Positions 16,552 through 26,444 are shown, counted from the first letter of the stretch. The stretch is 64,000 nt of DNA from Verrucomicrobiaceae bacterium (GCA_019694165.1 JAIBCL010000001.1:62001-126000), one strand, 5' to 3'. Notes: generated from the sequence alone by a model not told the origin. Translations and numbers: made by a program.

Positions 16552-18843
16552 GTGGCTGACACCGGACATCCCTCTACTTCCGCAACCACCTCGCCGGCGG
16601 ATTCTCCGTCGCCGCCCGACCCCGCCGCCGCACAGGCGCGCAACCGCCCGAATCCCTTCGCCGCCGACGTATGCGCCGACCCGCTGGATGTGGATGAGAC
16701 ACGTTCCGTCGCGGGGATGAACCGTGACGTGGTCAGCCAGATCGCAACGGCCATCGACGAGCGCCAACATCTGACTGGGCGGGCTGCGGGCAGCCCGCTG
16801 ATGCTGCTAACCGCGCCGCGGGCTGGTTATGGCAAGACGCATTTGCTTGGCCGTGTGGCGGCTGCCACCGGAGGGCAGGTCACCCTCGTGCCGCTCGCGT
16901 TTCGCCTGGAGGACGAAATCGGCCGCGCAGCCGTGGCATTGCGAGGCATCGAAGCACTGAACCGTGCTGCCGGCATGCGCGCCGGATGGAGCCGTCTGCG
17001 TGAGGTGTGTGCCGGCGTGTGCGCCACGCTGCTGCTTCGTTTGATCAAGGACGGACGGCTGCCATGCGCAAACCCCGACCAGGCCGTACGCGTGCTTTCA
17101 ACCGATCCCGGCGAGATCTTTGCCGCCCAGGGAAGCGCGCGGCTCATCGGCGACTGGCTGCGCAAGCACATCGCCCAGCTTCGCAAACCGCTGGCGGACA
17201 CCGCACTGGAACTTCTCGGTCACGCCAACGTCGCCGATCTGGAAAAGTGGGTGCAAGCCCTGCTCGCCGTCGCCAGTGACGGAGACTCCCGCAGCGTGGA
17301 TGCACTCCGCACGCTCGCCACGGGTGGAGCGGGCGAGGGCTGCGAGATGTGGCTGCGTCTGCTGGCCTCGTGGAGGTCCGTGGTGGTGCTGGTGGACCAT
17401 CTCGACGGCTTTTATCGCAACGAGCAGGCGGGCCTTCGCATCGCGATGCTGCTGCTGGATCTCACGGAACTCGATGGCGTGCATGTTGTGCTCAGCCTCA
17501 ATCAGGACGTATGGCAGGCCACCTTCGGCCACCACCTGCCCAGCGCCCTTGAGGACCGCCTCACCGCCTCCCAAGTGCTGCTGCGCGGCCTCGGGGCGGA
17601 TGATGCGGAGACGCTCATCTCGATGCGCCTCGATCAGGCCCGGGTGCCCGGTGATGAAGCAGCGAAGTTCTTGAAGTTCATCGATGTGAAGCGCCACTTC
17701 CTGGGCAGGCCGCTCGGCTCCGTCTCGGCGCGCGTGTTCTTGCGCCACGCGGCGCAGCAATGGATCGCCTTCCAGCATTCCGTGGATAGCGGCGCCGCAG
17801 ACCTAGATGAATCTGCCGACGACGAATCACTGCTGCCGGTCATCCAGGAAAATGCCGCCCGACCCGCGCACACGAGTGACGTGGCCGTTTTCGACGCACC
17901 GACTGGCGACTACATGAAGCGCGTGGCGGAGAGCCTGTCTGAACCGGTTGCCGCGCTCCCGCAGAATGAACCACCGCAGGCTCCGGCTCAGGCGCTGCCG
18001 CTCACGATCCCGCCCGCCGCGCCGGAAAGCAGCGGCCACCCCGCCCCAAAGGCCGCCGCCGACGCCGCCGTGGCCTCCATTCCCACCCTCGGTGCCGCTG
18101 CTTCCGCGCGCAGCGCCGGCGCTTTCGAGAAACTGCGCGACATGCTCGACAAGCTCCGCGCCGCCGACGCGCGCACAGCCACCGCCTCGAATGGCACCCA
18201 CGCGGCTGCAACCACCGCTCCCGCCAGCTACGATGCCACACTGGGCCGTGACGCCGTGCTTGGCCGCTTCGAAGCCCTGCGACTTCAAATGGCTGCCGAG
18301 GCGGAGTCCCGTCAGCTTGATCTTTCCAAGCTCGCCGACCTCGTGCGGCTGGCAGGCAAACGTTTCCCCCTCGTGCACTTCGATGAGGTCGAGCTGCCCG
18401 GTCTCACCGGCTCCTCCGCCGCACGCTGGATGCTCAAAGGCAGCGAGATCGTCTTCGGACTGTGCGATTTCTCCGACCGGCGTTACTGGCAGACGCTCGC
18501 CTCGTTCGCCGTAGGCAGGCAGGCGGCGCTCGTCGAAGCCGCCGAGTGCGCAGGCGAGCCGGCACCTCAATTCAAGATCATCGCATTCAAAAGTGATCGT
18601 GACAGCGCCGCGTGGAGCCAGCTCACAGCGAGCGGCGTCTTCCCGCCCGTGCTGCGGGATCACATCGATCCCTTGCATCTCGACGTCCGCAGCATCGCCG
18701 CCCTCTACGCCATGCAGCGCATGATCAAGGAGGCGCAGTCCGGCGCCATCAAGGCAGAGCCCGCGCAGGTCATGAGCGTGCTCGCGCGCGAACTCGACTT
18801 CTTCTGGAAACGCGTCACCCGCCCGCTGATGCAGACAAGGTGA
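16552..18843 (+). CDS. Uncharacterised P-loop ATPase (AAA/STAND-like)
   Basis: 763 residues from GTG 16552. After a Pro/Ser-rich N-terminus, a Walker A APRAGYGKTHLL lies at about 88-99 and a Walker B VVVLVDHLDGF at about 277-287, followed by HVVLSLNQDVW, which looks like sensor 1. The middle (about 430-540) is a Pro/Ala-rich linker. The C-terminal ~200 residues are well structured, with ARWMLKGSEIVFGLCDFSDR and YWQTLASFAVGRQ, and do not match a family I recognise. It lacks a signal peptide or clear membrane segment. It may be a regulatory or scaffold ATPase; function unknown. Confidence 0.75.
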   Translation: MADTGHPSTSATTSPADSPSPPDPAAAQARNRPNPFAADVCADPLDVDETRSVAGMNRDVVSQIATAIDERQHLTGRAAGSPLMLLTAPRAGYGKTHLLGRVAAATGGQVTLVPLAFRLEDEIGRAAVALRGIEALNRAAGMRAGWSRLREVCAGVCATLLLRLIKDGRLPCANPDQAVRVLSTDPGEIFAAQGSARLIGDWLRKHIAQLRKPLADTALELLGHANVADLEKWVQALLAVASDGDSRSVDALRTLATGGAGEGCEMWLRLLASWRSVVVLVDHLDGFYRNEQAGLRIAMLLLDLTELDGVHVVLSLNQDVWQATFGHHLPSALEDRLTASQVLLRGLGADDAETLISMRLDQARVPGDEAAKFLKFIDVKRHFLGRPLGSVSARVFLRHAAQQWIAFQHSVDSGAADLDESADDESLLPVIQENAARPAHTSDVAVFDAPTGDYMKRVAESLSEPVAALPQNEPPQAPAQALPLTIPPAAPESSGHPAPKAAADAAVASIPTLGAAASARSAGAFEKLRDMLDKLRAADARTATASNGTHAAATTAPASYDATLGRDAVLGRFEALRLQMAAEAESRQLDLSKLADLVRLAGKRFPLVHFDEVELPGLTGSSAARWMLKGSEIVFGLCDFSDRRYWQTLASFAVGRQAALVEAAECAGEPAPQFKIIAFKSDRDSAAWSQLTASGVFPPVLRDHIDPLHLDVRSIAALYAMQRMIKEAQSGAIKAEPAQVMSVLARELDFFWKRVTRPLMQTR

Positions 18844-19164
18844 GCCGAGGTGATGCGGCTGGAGGTGGAGGGAGTTGAGGTTGACCAAGCCAACACTGGA
18901 CCTCCTGCCGTGCGTGCTCGATGATCTCGGCAAACATCCGGCACCACCAGACCAAGGAGCACGGGCCGCGCCGAACCCGCCGCATCTGCCACGGCCACAC
19001 GCTCGGCGGCAGCACCGATGCGCAATCACTCGAAAACGCCCGGCGCGATGTTCCAGGTTGAGAATTGAACATTCACGGACCAGCATCGGCACCGTGTGCT
19101 CCGCGCACGCCAGCCGTCGTCGCACCGTCCACCCACGATTCACCATCCACCAACCTCCACCACC
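18844..19164. other. Intergenic, no gene recognised
   Basis: About 320 bases between the P-loop ATPase and the second Gfo/Idh/MocA gene. Short frames exist on both strands but none shows a domain, signal peptide or plausible ribosome-binding site. No clear terminator or promoter was seen. Confidence 0.5.
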
Positions 19165-20208
19165 ATGAACCCCGTCCGATTCGCGCTCGCAGGCTTTGGC
19201 GCCTGGGGAAAACTTCACGCCCAGTCCATCGCCGGAAATCCCGAGGCACGCCTGGCCGCAATAGCCGCGCCATCCGAAGCGTCGCGTGCCGAGGCACGGA
19301 AGGCGCATCCCGATGCGCGCATCTTCGCCGACGCCAGGGAGATGATCGCGCAGACGGACTTCGACATCATCGACATCGCCACGCCGAGCCACACGCATCG
19401 CGAGATCGCCACCGCAGCGATGGAAAAAGGAAAACACGTCCTGCTCGAGAAGCCCATGGCCATCACCCTCGAGGATTGCAAGGCCATCGTCGCCGCCGCG
19501 CAGAAGCACGCCGTTCACCTCGCCGTCGGTCACGAACTCCGTCTCTCATCCCAATGGGGCGAGATCAAACAAGTCATCGAGCGCGGCACCATCGGCGAGC
19601 CGCAGTACGTTCTGGTCGAGCTGCTCCGCAAGCCCTACCGCCTTGGCGCAAGCGGCTGGCGCTACGATCAGAACCGCGTCGGAAGCTGGGTGCTCGAGGA
19701 GCCGATTCATTTCTTCGATCTGGCCCGCTGGTACCTCGAAGGCAGCGGCGATCCCGTGGAACTCTACGCCTACGGAAACTCGCGCGACCCCCGGCGCCCC
19801 ACGCTCTACGACAACTTCAGCGCCATGTTCCGGTACGCCAACGGCAGCTACGCCGTCGTCTCCCAAACCCTCGCCGCATTCGAGCACCACCAGACCGTGA
19901 AAGTCAGCGGCACCAAGGGCGCACTATGGGCCGGATGGAGCGGCGCGCTCGACCGCACGCTGGAGCCCGAGTACTTCCTCAAGGTCTTCGACGGCGAGAA
20001 ACTCGAGAACGTAAAGATCGAAAAGCACAGCGGCGAGGTCTTCGAGTTGCGCGAGGAAATCGCGCAGTGTGTCGAGATGGTCCGCACCGGCCGGAAACCC
20101 ATCGCCACGGGACGCGATGGCCTTTGGTCCGCCGGCCTGTGTCTCGTGGCCGAGGAGAGCATCCGCCGGCAAAAGCCGCTGCCCGTGGGCGACATGTTGC
20201 GGATCTAG
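19165..20208 (+). CDS. Gfo/Idh/MocA-family oxidoreductase
   Basis: 347 residues. The ATG at 19165 directly precedes the Rossmann motif FALAGFGAWGKLHA (residues 6-19). The EKP motif is at 95-97 (LLEKPMAI) and GHELRLSSQWGEIKQ belongs to the family's central region; EEPIHFFDLARWYLEG carries the conserved His/Asp neighbourhood. These are NAD(P)-dependent sugar or polyol dehydrogenases. It is only distantly like the first such enzyme in this window (14537-15688), so they probably act on different substrates. Cytoplasmic; substrate unknown. Confidence 0.87.
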   Translation: MNPVRFALAGFGAWGKLHAQSIAGNPEARLAAIAAPSEASRAEARKAHPDARIFADAREMIAQTDFDIIDIATPSHTHREIATAAMEKGKHVLLEKPMAITLEDCKAIVAAAQKHAVHLAVGHELRLSSQWGEIKQVIERGTIGEPQYVLVELLRKPYRLGASGWRYDQNRVGSWVLEEPIHFFDLARWYLEGSGDPVELYAYGNSRDPRRPTLYDNFSAMFRYANGSYAVVSQTLAAFEHHQTVKVSGTKGALWAGWSGALDRTLEPEYFLKVFDGEKLENVKIEKHSGEVFELREEIAQCVEMVRTGRKPIATGRDGLWSAGLCLVAEESIRRQKPLPVGDMLRI

Positions 20209-20296
20209 CGAGCCAGCGGCCCCGCGCGCAGGTCAGGCCGCGCCGCATGAGGCACGCTCCAGACAGAAGAACGAGAGACAAAAGGCAACAGCGACC

Positions 20297-23200
20297 ATGC
20301 GGCGACTATTTTCCAGGTTTGAATGCATTTTGCTGGCGGCGGCCTGCCTGCCAGCCTCCGCACAACAACCGTATGCAGGAACCCGCCCGCCCAAGTTCCA
20401 CCAAATCAGACCTGAGGAGGGCACGCAACTCTCGCAACTCTCGAGCGGCCGCATTGCCATCAACCCGACGAAGAACGGCGCGACGTTGAAGGCAGTCATG
20501 CAGCGTCTCGAAGGCGAGGCCACGCCCGGAGGATTGTGGCTCACATCCACCGCCGATGAAGATCTCGGAAAAGCCAATCGATTTCGCGTCAAAGCCGTGG
20601 GGCTTGCGCGTGAAAGTACTGCTGACGCTCCTTCCCACTCTCATCAAAAAGATTCACATCTGACGGGAGGGGCCGCGTTACTCTACCCATTTGCAGCCAC
20701 GGGCATCGTGCGTGCGACCAAGGATGCCGCCGTTTACGTTCGTCCCGACATGATCGAGCAATACAGCGTGAGCACCGACGGTGTGCGCCAGGACTTCATC
20801 ATCACACAACGCCCGCCTGGCGCGGGCGACCGGCTCAGCATCGAACTAGCCGTCACAGGTGCGCGTGCCGAAACCGCCAGCTACGGAGCCAAGCTCATCA
20901 TCACCGCCACCGGTCGCGAACTGAGCTACGCACGCCTCAAAGTCACCGACGCCACCGGCATGGAATTGCACGCCGCGATGGAAGCCCCTTCTGCCGATCG
21001 TCTTCGCGTGAGGGTGGACGACACCGCCGCCACCTATCCCGTGCGCATCGATCCGACGTTCAGTGATGCGGATTGGATCGTGGTGAATCCCGGATTGTCC
21101 GGAGCTGACGACGAGGTTTACGCCATCGTCGCCGATGCTGGAGGGAATCTCTACTTCGGCGGCGACTTCAATTTCATCGGGACGACGGCAGCCAGTTGCA
21201 TCGCGAAGTGGGACGGCAGTCGATGGTCCACGCTAGGCGCAGGAATCGAAAGCAATTTCGGTTACGGCGTGCGCACATTGGCCGTCGGCGGCGGTTATCT
21301 CTATGCAGGCGGCTTTTTCAAAACTGCAGGGGGAGTCAGCACGAACTTTGTAGCCCGATGGGACGGTACCGCCTGGTCCCCGCTCGGCACGGGAACCGAT
21401 GGAGGAGTGTATGCGCTGGCCGTGAACGGCAGCGATTTGTATGCGGGAGGATCATTTACTGCCGCTGGCGGAGCGCCTGCCCAATACATCGCAAAATGGA
21501 ACGGCACCTCATGGTCCGCCCTCGGCACAGGAATGAATGCATGGGTTTACGCGCTGGCCGCAAGCGGAGGCTCCATCTATGCCGGCGGCGAATTCGGCAT
21601 CGCCGGAGGTGTGAACACTGGCCACGCAGCAAAGTGGGACGGCAACGGCTGGTCGGCCCTCGGTGCCGGCCCGAGTGAAGTTCATGCTTTCGTCATCGAC
21701 GGCGCGACGCTCTATGCCGGAGGTTACGGAGTCCAAAAGTGGGATGGGGCCACATGGTCGAACCTGCCATTCGGCGAAAACGATTTCGCGGGAGTTGTGT
21801 ACGCTCTCGCGCTGAAAGACGGTGAGCTGTACGCCGGCGGGCGCTTCACACCCAATGAGAACGCGGATGCCAATTCCATCGCCAAATGGAATGGCGTTGC
21901 CTGGCAGTCCCTCGGCTCGGGAATGGGTGGTGGCTTCAGCATTTCATTTCCTGTTTATGCGCTGGCAGTCCGAGATGGTGAACTCTACGCCGGGGGATCC
22001 TTCGGCACAGCGGGTGACGTAGGTGCCAATAATGTCGCAAAATGGGATGGCAGCACATGGTCGGCGCTCGTGGCCGGGATCGGACATCGCGCAGTAGGCC
22101 TCTATCCCAGCGTTTCCGCACTTGTTATGAACGGCGTCGATCTGTACGTCGGCGGAACTTTCACCACAGTGGGTGGAGTGAATGCCAGCCACGTCGCCAA
22201 ATGGAATGGCAGCAAGTGGTCGCCCCTCGGCTCAGGCGTGAATTTCATTGTCAATGCGCTGGCGGCGAACGGACCCGATCTTTATGCGGGCGGATGGTTC
22301 ACCACGGCGGGCGGCGAGAGCGCGAACTATGTGGCGAGATGGAATGGCACCGCTTGGTCGCCGCTGGGGTCGGGATTGAGCGGAAGTCCATACAACACGC
22401 ACGTCGATGCATTGGCCGTGAAAGACGGTGACTTGTATGCCGGCGGCGAATTCACGGCTGCTGGTGGAGTAACCGTGAATAACATCGCCAGATGGAACGG
22501 CAGCGCCTGGTCCGCGCTCGGCTCGGGCGTGGACGCATGGGTCTCTTCACTGGCCGTCACCGGCAGCGGCAACCTCTACGCCGGGGGAACCTTCGCCACG
22601 GCAGGAGGTCTGGCTGCCAATTGCATCGCCAGATGGGACGGTAGTTCCTGGTTCCCTCTTGGTTCGGGAATGAGCGGATCAAGTTCGGGGTCAAATCCCC
22701 GGGTCTCCGCGCTGGCAGTCAGCGGGAGCGATCTTTACGCTGGCGGATGGTTTAGTTTGGCCGGTGGCGTGAACGTCGGCGGGATTGCAAAATGGAACGG
22801 CAGCACATGGTCGGCACTCGGATCAGGGATGATCAGCAACGTCAGCGCCTTGGCTGCGAACGGCAATAATCTCTACGCTGGCGGATGGTTCAGTTCCGAT
22901 GGCGGCCTGGATTTCGGTGGAGTCGCCAATTGGGATGGGAGCGCCTGGTCGTATCTTGGCCGCGCCAATGGCACTGTCTCGGCAATGGCATTGCGCGGCA
23001 GTGATCTCTATGTTGGCGGCGACTTTTTCACCGTTGGCGGCACTTTCTCACCCTTCGTCGCCCGCGCCAATCTGACCGGCGGCAGCCTTGACAGCGATGG
23101 CGATGGATTGCTGGACCAATGGGAGATCGCTCACTTTGCTTTCCGCGATGCACACGGACCGAGCGACGACAATGACCACGACGGTTACAACAATCTGCTC

Positions 23201-23482
23201 GAGGAAGCGCTTGGACTGGATCCCCTCGTTTCGAATGCTGGCGGCCATCCGTCGATCGTCCGAGAAGGCGGCTATCTAACGATGACGGTCACCAAACAGC
23301 CAGGTGTGAGCTACGAAGTGCAAAGCGCCGGCACCTTGGAAGCCGGGCAGCCGGATTCATTCAGCCCCACGAGCACCACCGTGCTCGTCAATGATGGCAC
23401 GACCCTCAAGGTGCGCGACAACCTCCCGGCCACCGCACCCAGTCGCCGCTTCGTGCGCGTGAAGGTGACCGCAGCTCCGTAG
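20297..23482 (+). CDS. Large secreted protein with 13 'AKWNG..WS.LGSG' propeller repeats
   Basis: 1061 residues from ATG 20297, which opens a signal peptide (ILLAAACLPASAQQ). After a ~250-residue N-terminal region ending in YPVRIDPTFSD come about 13 repeats, each with a YAGG-F-TAGG strand pair and a KWNG-W-LGSG turn. They are spaced about 46-50 residues and cover roughly residues 270-920. The C-terminus has a calcium-loop motif DSDGDGLLDQWEIAHF, then DDNDHDGYNNLLEEALGLDP and a terminal beta module, the usual end of secreted proteins in this phylum. A beta-propeller-rich surface or extracellular protein, possibly adhesive, is likely; no enzymatic residues are seen. Confidence 0.85.
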   Translation: MRRLFSRFECILLAAACLPASAQQPYAGTRPPKFHQIRPEEGTQLSQLSSGRIAINPTKNGATLKAVMQRLEGEATPGGLWLTSTADEDLGKANRFRVKAVGLARESTADAPSHSHQKDSHLTGGAALLYPFAATGIVRATKDAAVYVRPDMIEQYSVSTDGVRQDFIITQRPPGAGDRLSIELAVTGARAETASYGAKLIITATGRELSYARLKVTDATGMELHAAMEAPSADRLRVRVDDTAATYPVRIDPTFSDADWIVVNPGLSGADDEVYAIVADAGGNLYFGGDFNFIGTTAASCIAKWDGSRWSTLGAGIESNFGYGVRTLAVGGGYLYAGGFFKTAGGVSTNFVARWDGTAWSPLGTGTDGGVYALAVNGSDLYAGGSFTAAGGAPAQYIAKWNGTSWSALGTGMNAWVYALAASGGSIYAGGEFGIAGGVNTGHAAKWDGNGWSALGAGPSEVHAFVIDGATLYAGGYGVQKWDGATWSNLPFGENDFAGVVYALALKDGELYAGGRFTPNENADANSIAKWNGVAWQSLGSGMGGGFSISFPVYALAVRDGELYAGGSFGTAGDVGANNVAKWDGSTWSALVAGIGHRAVGLYPSVSALVMNGVDLYVGGTFTTVGGVNASHVAKWNGSKWSPLGSGVNFIVNALAANGPDLYAGGWFTTAGGESANYVARWNGTAWSPLGSGLSGSPYNTHVDALAVKDGDLYAGGEFTAAGGVTVNNIARWNGSAWSALGSGVDAWVSSLAVTGSGNLYAGGTFATAGGLAANCIARWDGSSWFPLGSGMSGSSSGSNPRVSALAVSGSDLYAGGWFSLAGGVNVGGIAKWNGSTWSALGSGMISNVSALAANGNNLYAGGWFSSDGGLDFGGVANWDGSAWSYLGRANGTVSAMALRGSDLYVGGDFFTVGGTFSPFVARANLTGGSLDSDGDGLLDQWEIAHFAFRDAHGPSDDNDHDGYNNLLEEALGLDPLVSNAGGHPSIVREGGYLTMTVTKQPGVSYEVQSAGTLEAGQPDSFSPTSTTVLVNDGTTLKVRDNLPATAPSRRFVRVKVTAAP

Positions 23483-23685
23483 GGTGGGAATGGTCTGCGC
23501 CAAACCACGGCCGGCACGCTCTCCATTCAACCAGCAGATCTTCCCGCCTCGCTGTGTGTGCGGGCGGCTGTGAGGCGCACTTCACCGAATGTGAACGCAC
23601 TGGGTGACCGGTTGTCCGGCGTGGTGAGTTCTTGGCTGATGTCGGATACTTCGTCCGCCGGACAAACCGGTCCTGCATTCGCACC

Positions 23686-24870
23686 TCACGCCGCCTGCGC
23701 AAGGACCGGAGCGATCTCTGCATCGCTCAAGTAGCACGCGGGGTCGGGCGCCCACATGTCGCCGGTGGAGTTCAGGGCACGCACGCGGAAGCCGCCGCCG
23801 CAGATGTCGAGGAAGCGGCAGTCGTGGCAGCGGCCCTTGAGATGTAGCTTTCGATTCCGCAACGCATCGAGCGCGTCGTCTTTCTTACCGCGCCAGATTT
23901 CGCTGAACGGGCGTTCCTTCACGTTGCCAAGATTGAGGCTCTGCCAGAACTGGTCGGGGTGCACATTGCCCTGAGTGTCGATGTTGCCGATTCCGGTGCC
24001 GGAGCTGTTGTTGCCGCCGCCGTTCCAGCGCAGAAGATCAATCACCTGCTGCGCCCGTTCGGGATTCTCCTTGAGCAGGCGCAGATACAAGTAAGCGCCA
24101 TCGACCGGCTGATCGACCGTGAGCACCTCGCGCGGACGGCCATCGGCCACCCACTTCGCCGTGCGGTCGAGGATGCGGTTCACGGCATCGCGCGTGTCCT
24201 CGTGCGGCACCGCTACGAGACCGGAGCCACGGCCGCTGGGCACGAGATGGTAAAAGCAGACGCGCTCGATGTCCTCACGCTCTATGAAGTCGAGGATCTG
24301 ATCGAGGTCGTCGATGTTGTGGCGGGAAAGCGTCAATCGCAGGCCGACTTTTTGCCCGACCTTCTTGCAGTTGCGGAACGCCCCCACCGCCTTGTCGAAG
24401 GCACCCTGCTTGCCGCGGAAATGATCATGCGTGGCACCGATGCCATCGAGCGAGATGCCCACATACGAAAAGCCAAGCTCCTTGATGCGCGCGGCCTTTT
24501 CTTCGTCGATCAGCGTGCCGTTTGTCGAAAGCGTGAGGCGCAGGCCCTTCGAGCGTGCATAGGCCGCGAGATCGAAGAAGCGCGGATGAATCGTCGGTTC
24601 GCCGCCTGAGAGCAACAGCGCGGGGATTTGAAACTGTGCGAGATCGTCGATGACGGAAACGCACTGGTCCCAGTTCAACTCGCCGGGGTATTCCTTCGCA
24701 TCGGAGTCGGAGTAGCAGTGGATGCACTTGAGATTGCAGCGGCGGGTGATGTTCCAGACCACGATGGGTTTTCGCTCGGCGGCTGAGTTTGGCGAGCCGT
24801 GGCCGCGTCCGTAGCGGAGCGAGTCCATCGGCTGTGATTCGTCACAGTAAAGGCGCGTTAGGTTGATCAT
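23686..24870 (-). CDS. ahbC: AhbC/NirJ-like radical SAM protein of alternative heme biosynthesis
   Basis: 394 residues. The N-terminus LTRLYCDESQPMDSLRYGRG followed by KPIVVWNITRRCNLKCIHC closely follows AhbC-type proteins. The radical SAM cysteines CxxxCxxC are C45, C49 and C52. A GGEP motif (LLSGGEPTIHP) follows, and the C-terminus carries further cysteines (GRCHDCRFLDICGGGF ... DPACYL) for an auxiliary Fe-S cluster. AhbC converts 12,18-didecarboxysiroheme to Fe-coproporphyrin III; the related NirJ acts in heme d1 synthesis. No other ahb or nir gene is nearby, so the exact reaction is inferred. The heme-bearing cytochrome-like proteins lie just beyond the neighbouring xylanase. Confidence 0.75.
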   Translation of the reverse strand: MINLTRLYCDESQPMDSLRYGRGHGSPNSAAERKPIVVWNITRRCNLKCIHCYSDSDAKEYPGELNWDQCVSVIDDLAQFQIPALLLSGGEPTIHPRFFDLAAYARSKGLRLTLSTNGTLIDEEKAARIKELGFSYVGISLDGIGATHDHFRGKQGAFDKAVGAFRNCKKVGQKVGLRLTLSRHNIDDLDQILDFIEREDIERVCFYHLVPSGRGSGLVAVPHEDTRDAVNRILDRTAKWVADGRPREVLTVDQPVDGAYLYLRLLKENPERAQQVIDLLRWNGGGNNSSGTGIGNIDTQGNVHPDQFWQSLNLGNVKERPFSEIWRGKKDDALDALRNRKLHLKGRCHDCRFLDICGGGFRVRALNSTGDMWAPDPACYLSDAEIAPVLAQAA

Positions 24871-25084
24871 GCCCGACTAAACGCACGTCCGTGAATGCGC
24901 GCCTGCCGCATTTTGCGAATGAGTAGTTGGCGATTGTTGGCCGCGAGCGGAGCCTGTTGGCAGTGGCTGAAGGCCGCCCGCGCACTTGCTCCAGCAAGCA
25001 CCTGAAAGGTCCGCTGCATCACAAACGCAAACCACCTGCGGCTTCATATCCCACACGGAGCCCGACGGGACAGCCGCCTTGGCG
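24871..25084. other. Intergenic, no gene recognised
   Basis: Upstream side of the radical SAM gene and downstream of the cytochrome-tail remnant. No supported frame, hairpin terminator or clear promoter was seen. A GGCTGAAGGCC segment near 24964 only weakly resembles the REP cores found elsewhere in the window. Confidence 0.4.
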
Positions 25085-25222
25085 TCAATCCGTGCACGCT
25101 GAAGCTCGGCTCTGCTTTTTCGGCTGCTCTTTGAGCGACAAGATGAACGCCTTCACCTCGGCGAACTCCTGCGGCTTCAAGATGAGATTCATCGAATGCA
25201 TCAGGATGATCGGGGTGGCTGG
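25085..25222 (-). pseudogene. Remnant copy of the C-terminus of a cytochrome c/dehydrogenase-like protein
   Basis: Minus-strand translation gives PATPIILMHSMNLILKPQEF then AEVKAFILSLK and a short tail ending at TGA (25087-25085). This is a near copy of the tail of the gene at 26445-29495 (TATPISPMPPMKLILKPQEF, ADVKAFILSLK). A stop (TAG) stands directly upstream where the parent has the Tyr of GYTATPI, and no recognisable homology continues before it, so only the 3' end is present. It lies downstream of the GH10 gene on the same strand, while the intact parent lies upstream of it. Confidence 0.75.
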
Positions 25223-25290
25223 CTATCCCGTCGAGCCGATGACGCGATTCGCACCGCCACCGAGGTTGTCGGAGCGTGCTCGGCCAAGAT

Positions 25291-26430
25291 TCAGCGCTTC
25301 ACCTGCTCGGCTTCGTTGCGCGCTTTGATGACGGCGTCGAAGCATGGCTTCGGCGTGCCTTGACGGTCAAAGAGCAGCGGGTGGCTCGTTCGTCCACGGA
25401 TCGGAAAGTGATTCAGCCAGGAGCTGGCGTCGCTCACGCCCCAGAATGTCACGCGCTCAAGTGTGCGGCGGTGTTTGAGGAAGAGGGTGAAAAGGTCGGA
25501 ATAGCGATGCGCGAGGCGTTGCTGCATTTCCTCGGGCAACCCGGCGGTGTAAGGATCCATTTTGGGATCGGCGGCGAATTGTTGCGACACATCGGCCCCG
25601 CCGTCGCCCGGAGTGGGCAGCACATTCACATCCAGTTCGGTGATCATCACTTTCAATCCCAGCGCGGCGAAGGCTTCGATGGTTTCCTCGATCTTCGACG
25701 CCGACGGGCGCGTGAGTCCGTAGTGCCCCTGCAGCCCGACGCCTGTGACGGTCACGCCGGCCGCCAGCAGCTTGCGCAGCATCTCCACGGCTGCATTGCG
25801 CTTGGCATCCAGTTCCAGCGAGTAGTCATTGTAGTAGAGTCCGACGTCAGGATCAGCTTCGTGCGCGAACTGGAAAGCCTTCGCGATGTAATCTTCGCCG
25901 AGAATGTCGAGCCACGGAGACTTCCGCAGCGTGCCATCATCGTTGAGGGCCTCGTTGACGACATCCCAGCCGCGGACTCTGCCTTTGTAGCGTCCCACGA
26001 TCGCGTGAATGTGCTCCCTCATTCGCTGAAGCAGTTTTTCTTTTGCCACTGGTTTCCCGTCGGACTCGCGAAAGACCCAGCCAGGCATCTGCGAATGCCA
26101 GACGAGGGTGTGGCCGATCACAGCCATGCCATGCGCCTCTCCAAAGCTCACGAACCGATCGGCTTCCCGGAAGTCATAGCGATCCGTCTCCCGGTGCACC
26201 ACACCCCATTTCAAGGCGTTCTCCGGCGTGATGGAATTGAAATGGCGCCGAATGATCTCCGCTTCCGCACGACTTCCGCCATGCGGACTGATTTCACCTC
26301 GGACCTGCCAGTCATTCAATGCCGTGCCGATCAGGAAATCATCACGGAACACCTCTTTCAAAGCTGGCTCCGCCGCTCGCGACGAGATGGTGAGTAGAGC
26401 CAGGCAGAATTTGATAAAGCGGAGCCGCAT
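25291..26430 (-). CDS. Secreted GH10 endo-beta-1,4-xylanase
   Basis: 379 residues. The start is ATG 26430, which gives a short hydrophobic signal segment (RFIKFCLALLTISSRAA). The GH10 TIM-barrel signatures are present: the WHSQMPGW region, the acid/base Glu in WDVVNEAL (E160) and the nucleophile Glu in VMITELDV (E265), with GLQGHYGL between. The length fits a single-domain GH10 enzyme. It cleaves internal beta-1,4 bonds in xylan, outside the cytoplasm. It lies 14 bases downstream of the large cytochrome-like gene and probably shares its transcript. A remnant of that gene's 3' end lies on its other side. Confidence 0.93.
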   Translation of the reverse strand: MRLRFIKFCLALLTISSRAAEPALKEVFRDDFLIGTALNDWQVRGEISPHGGSRAEAEIIRRHFNSITPENALKWGVVHRETDRYDFREADRFVSFGEAHGMAVIGHTLVWHSQMPGWVFRESDGKPVAKEKLLQRMREHIHAIVGRYKGRVRGWDVVNEALNDDGTLRKSPWLDILGEDYIAKAFQFAHEADPDVGLYYNDYSLELDAKRNAAVEMLRKLLAAGVTVTGVGLQGHYGLTRPSASKIEETIEAFAALGLKVMITELDVNVLPTPGDGGADVSQQFAADPKMDPYTAGLPEEMQQRLAHRYSDLFTLFLKHRRTLERVTFWGVSDASSWLNHFPIRGRTSHPLLFDRQGTPKPCFDAVIKARNEAEQVKR

Positions 26431-26444
26431 TGGGGCAGTATCCC

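Noticed and set aside
21100-23080. DNA tandem repeat or CRISPR-like array
   Set aside because: The periodicity is in the protein; DNA units vary in length and sequence and there are no constant repeats with unique spacers.
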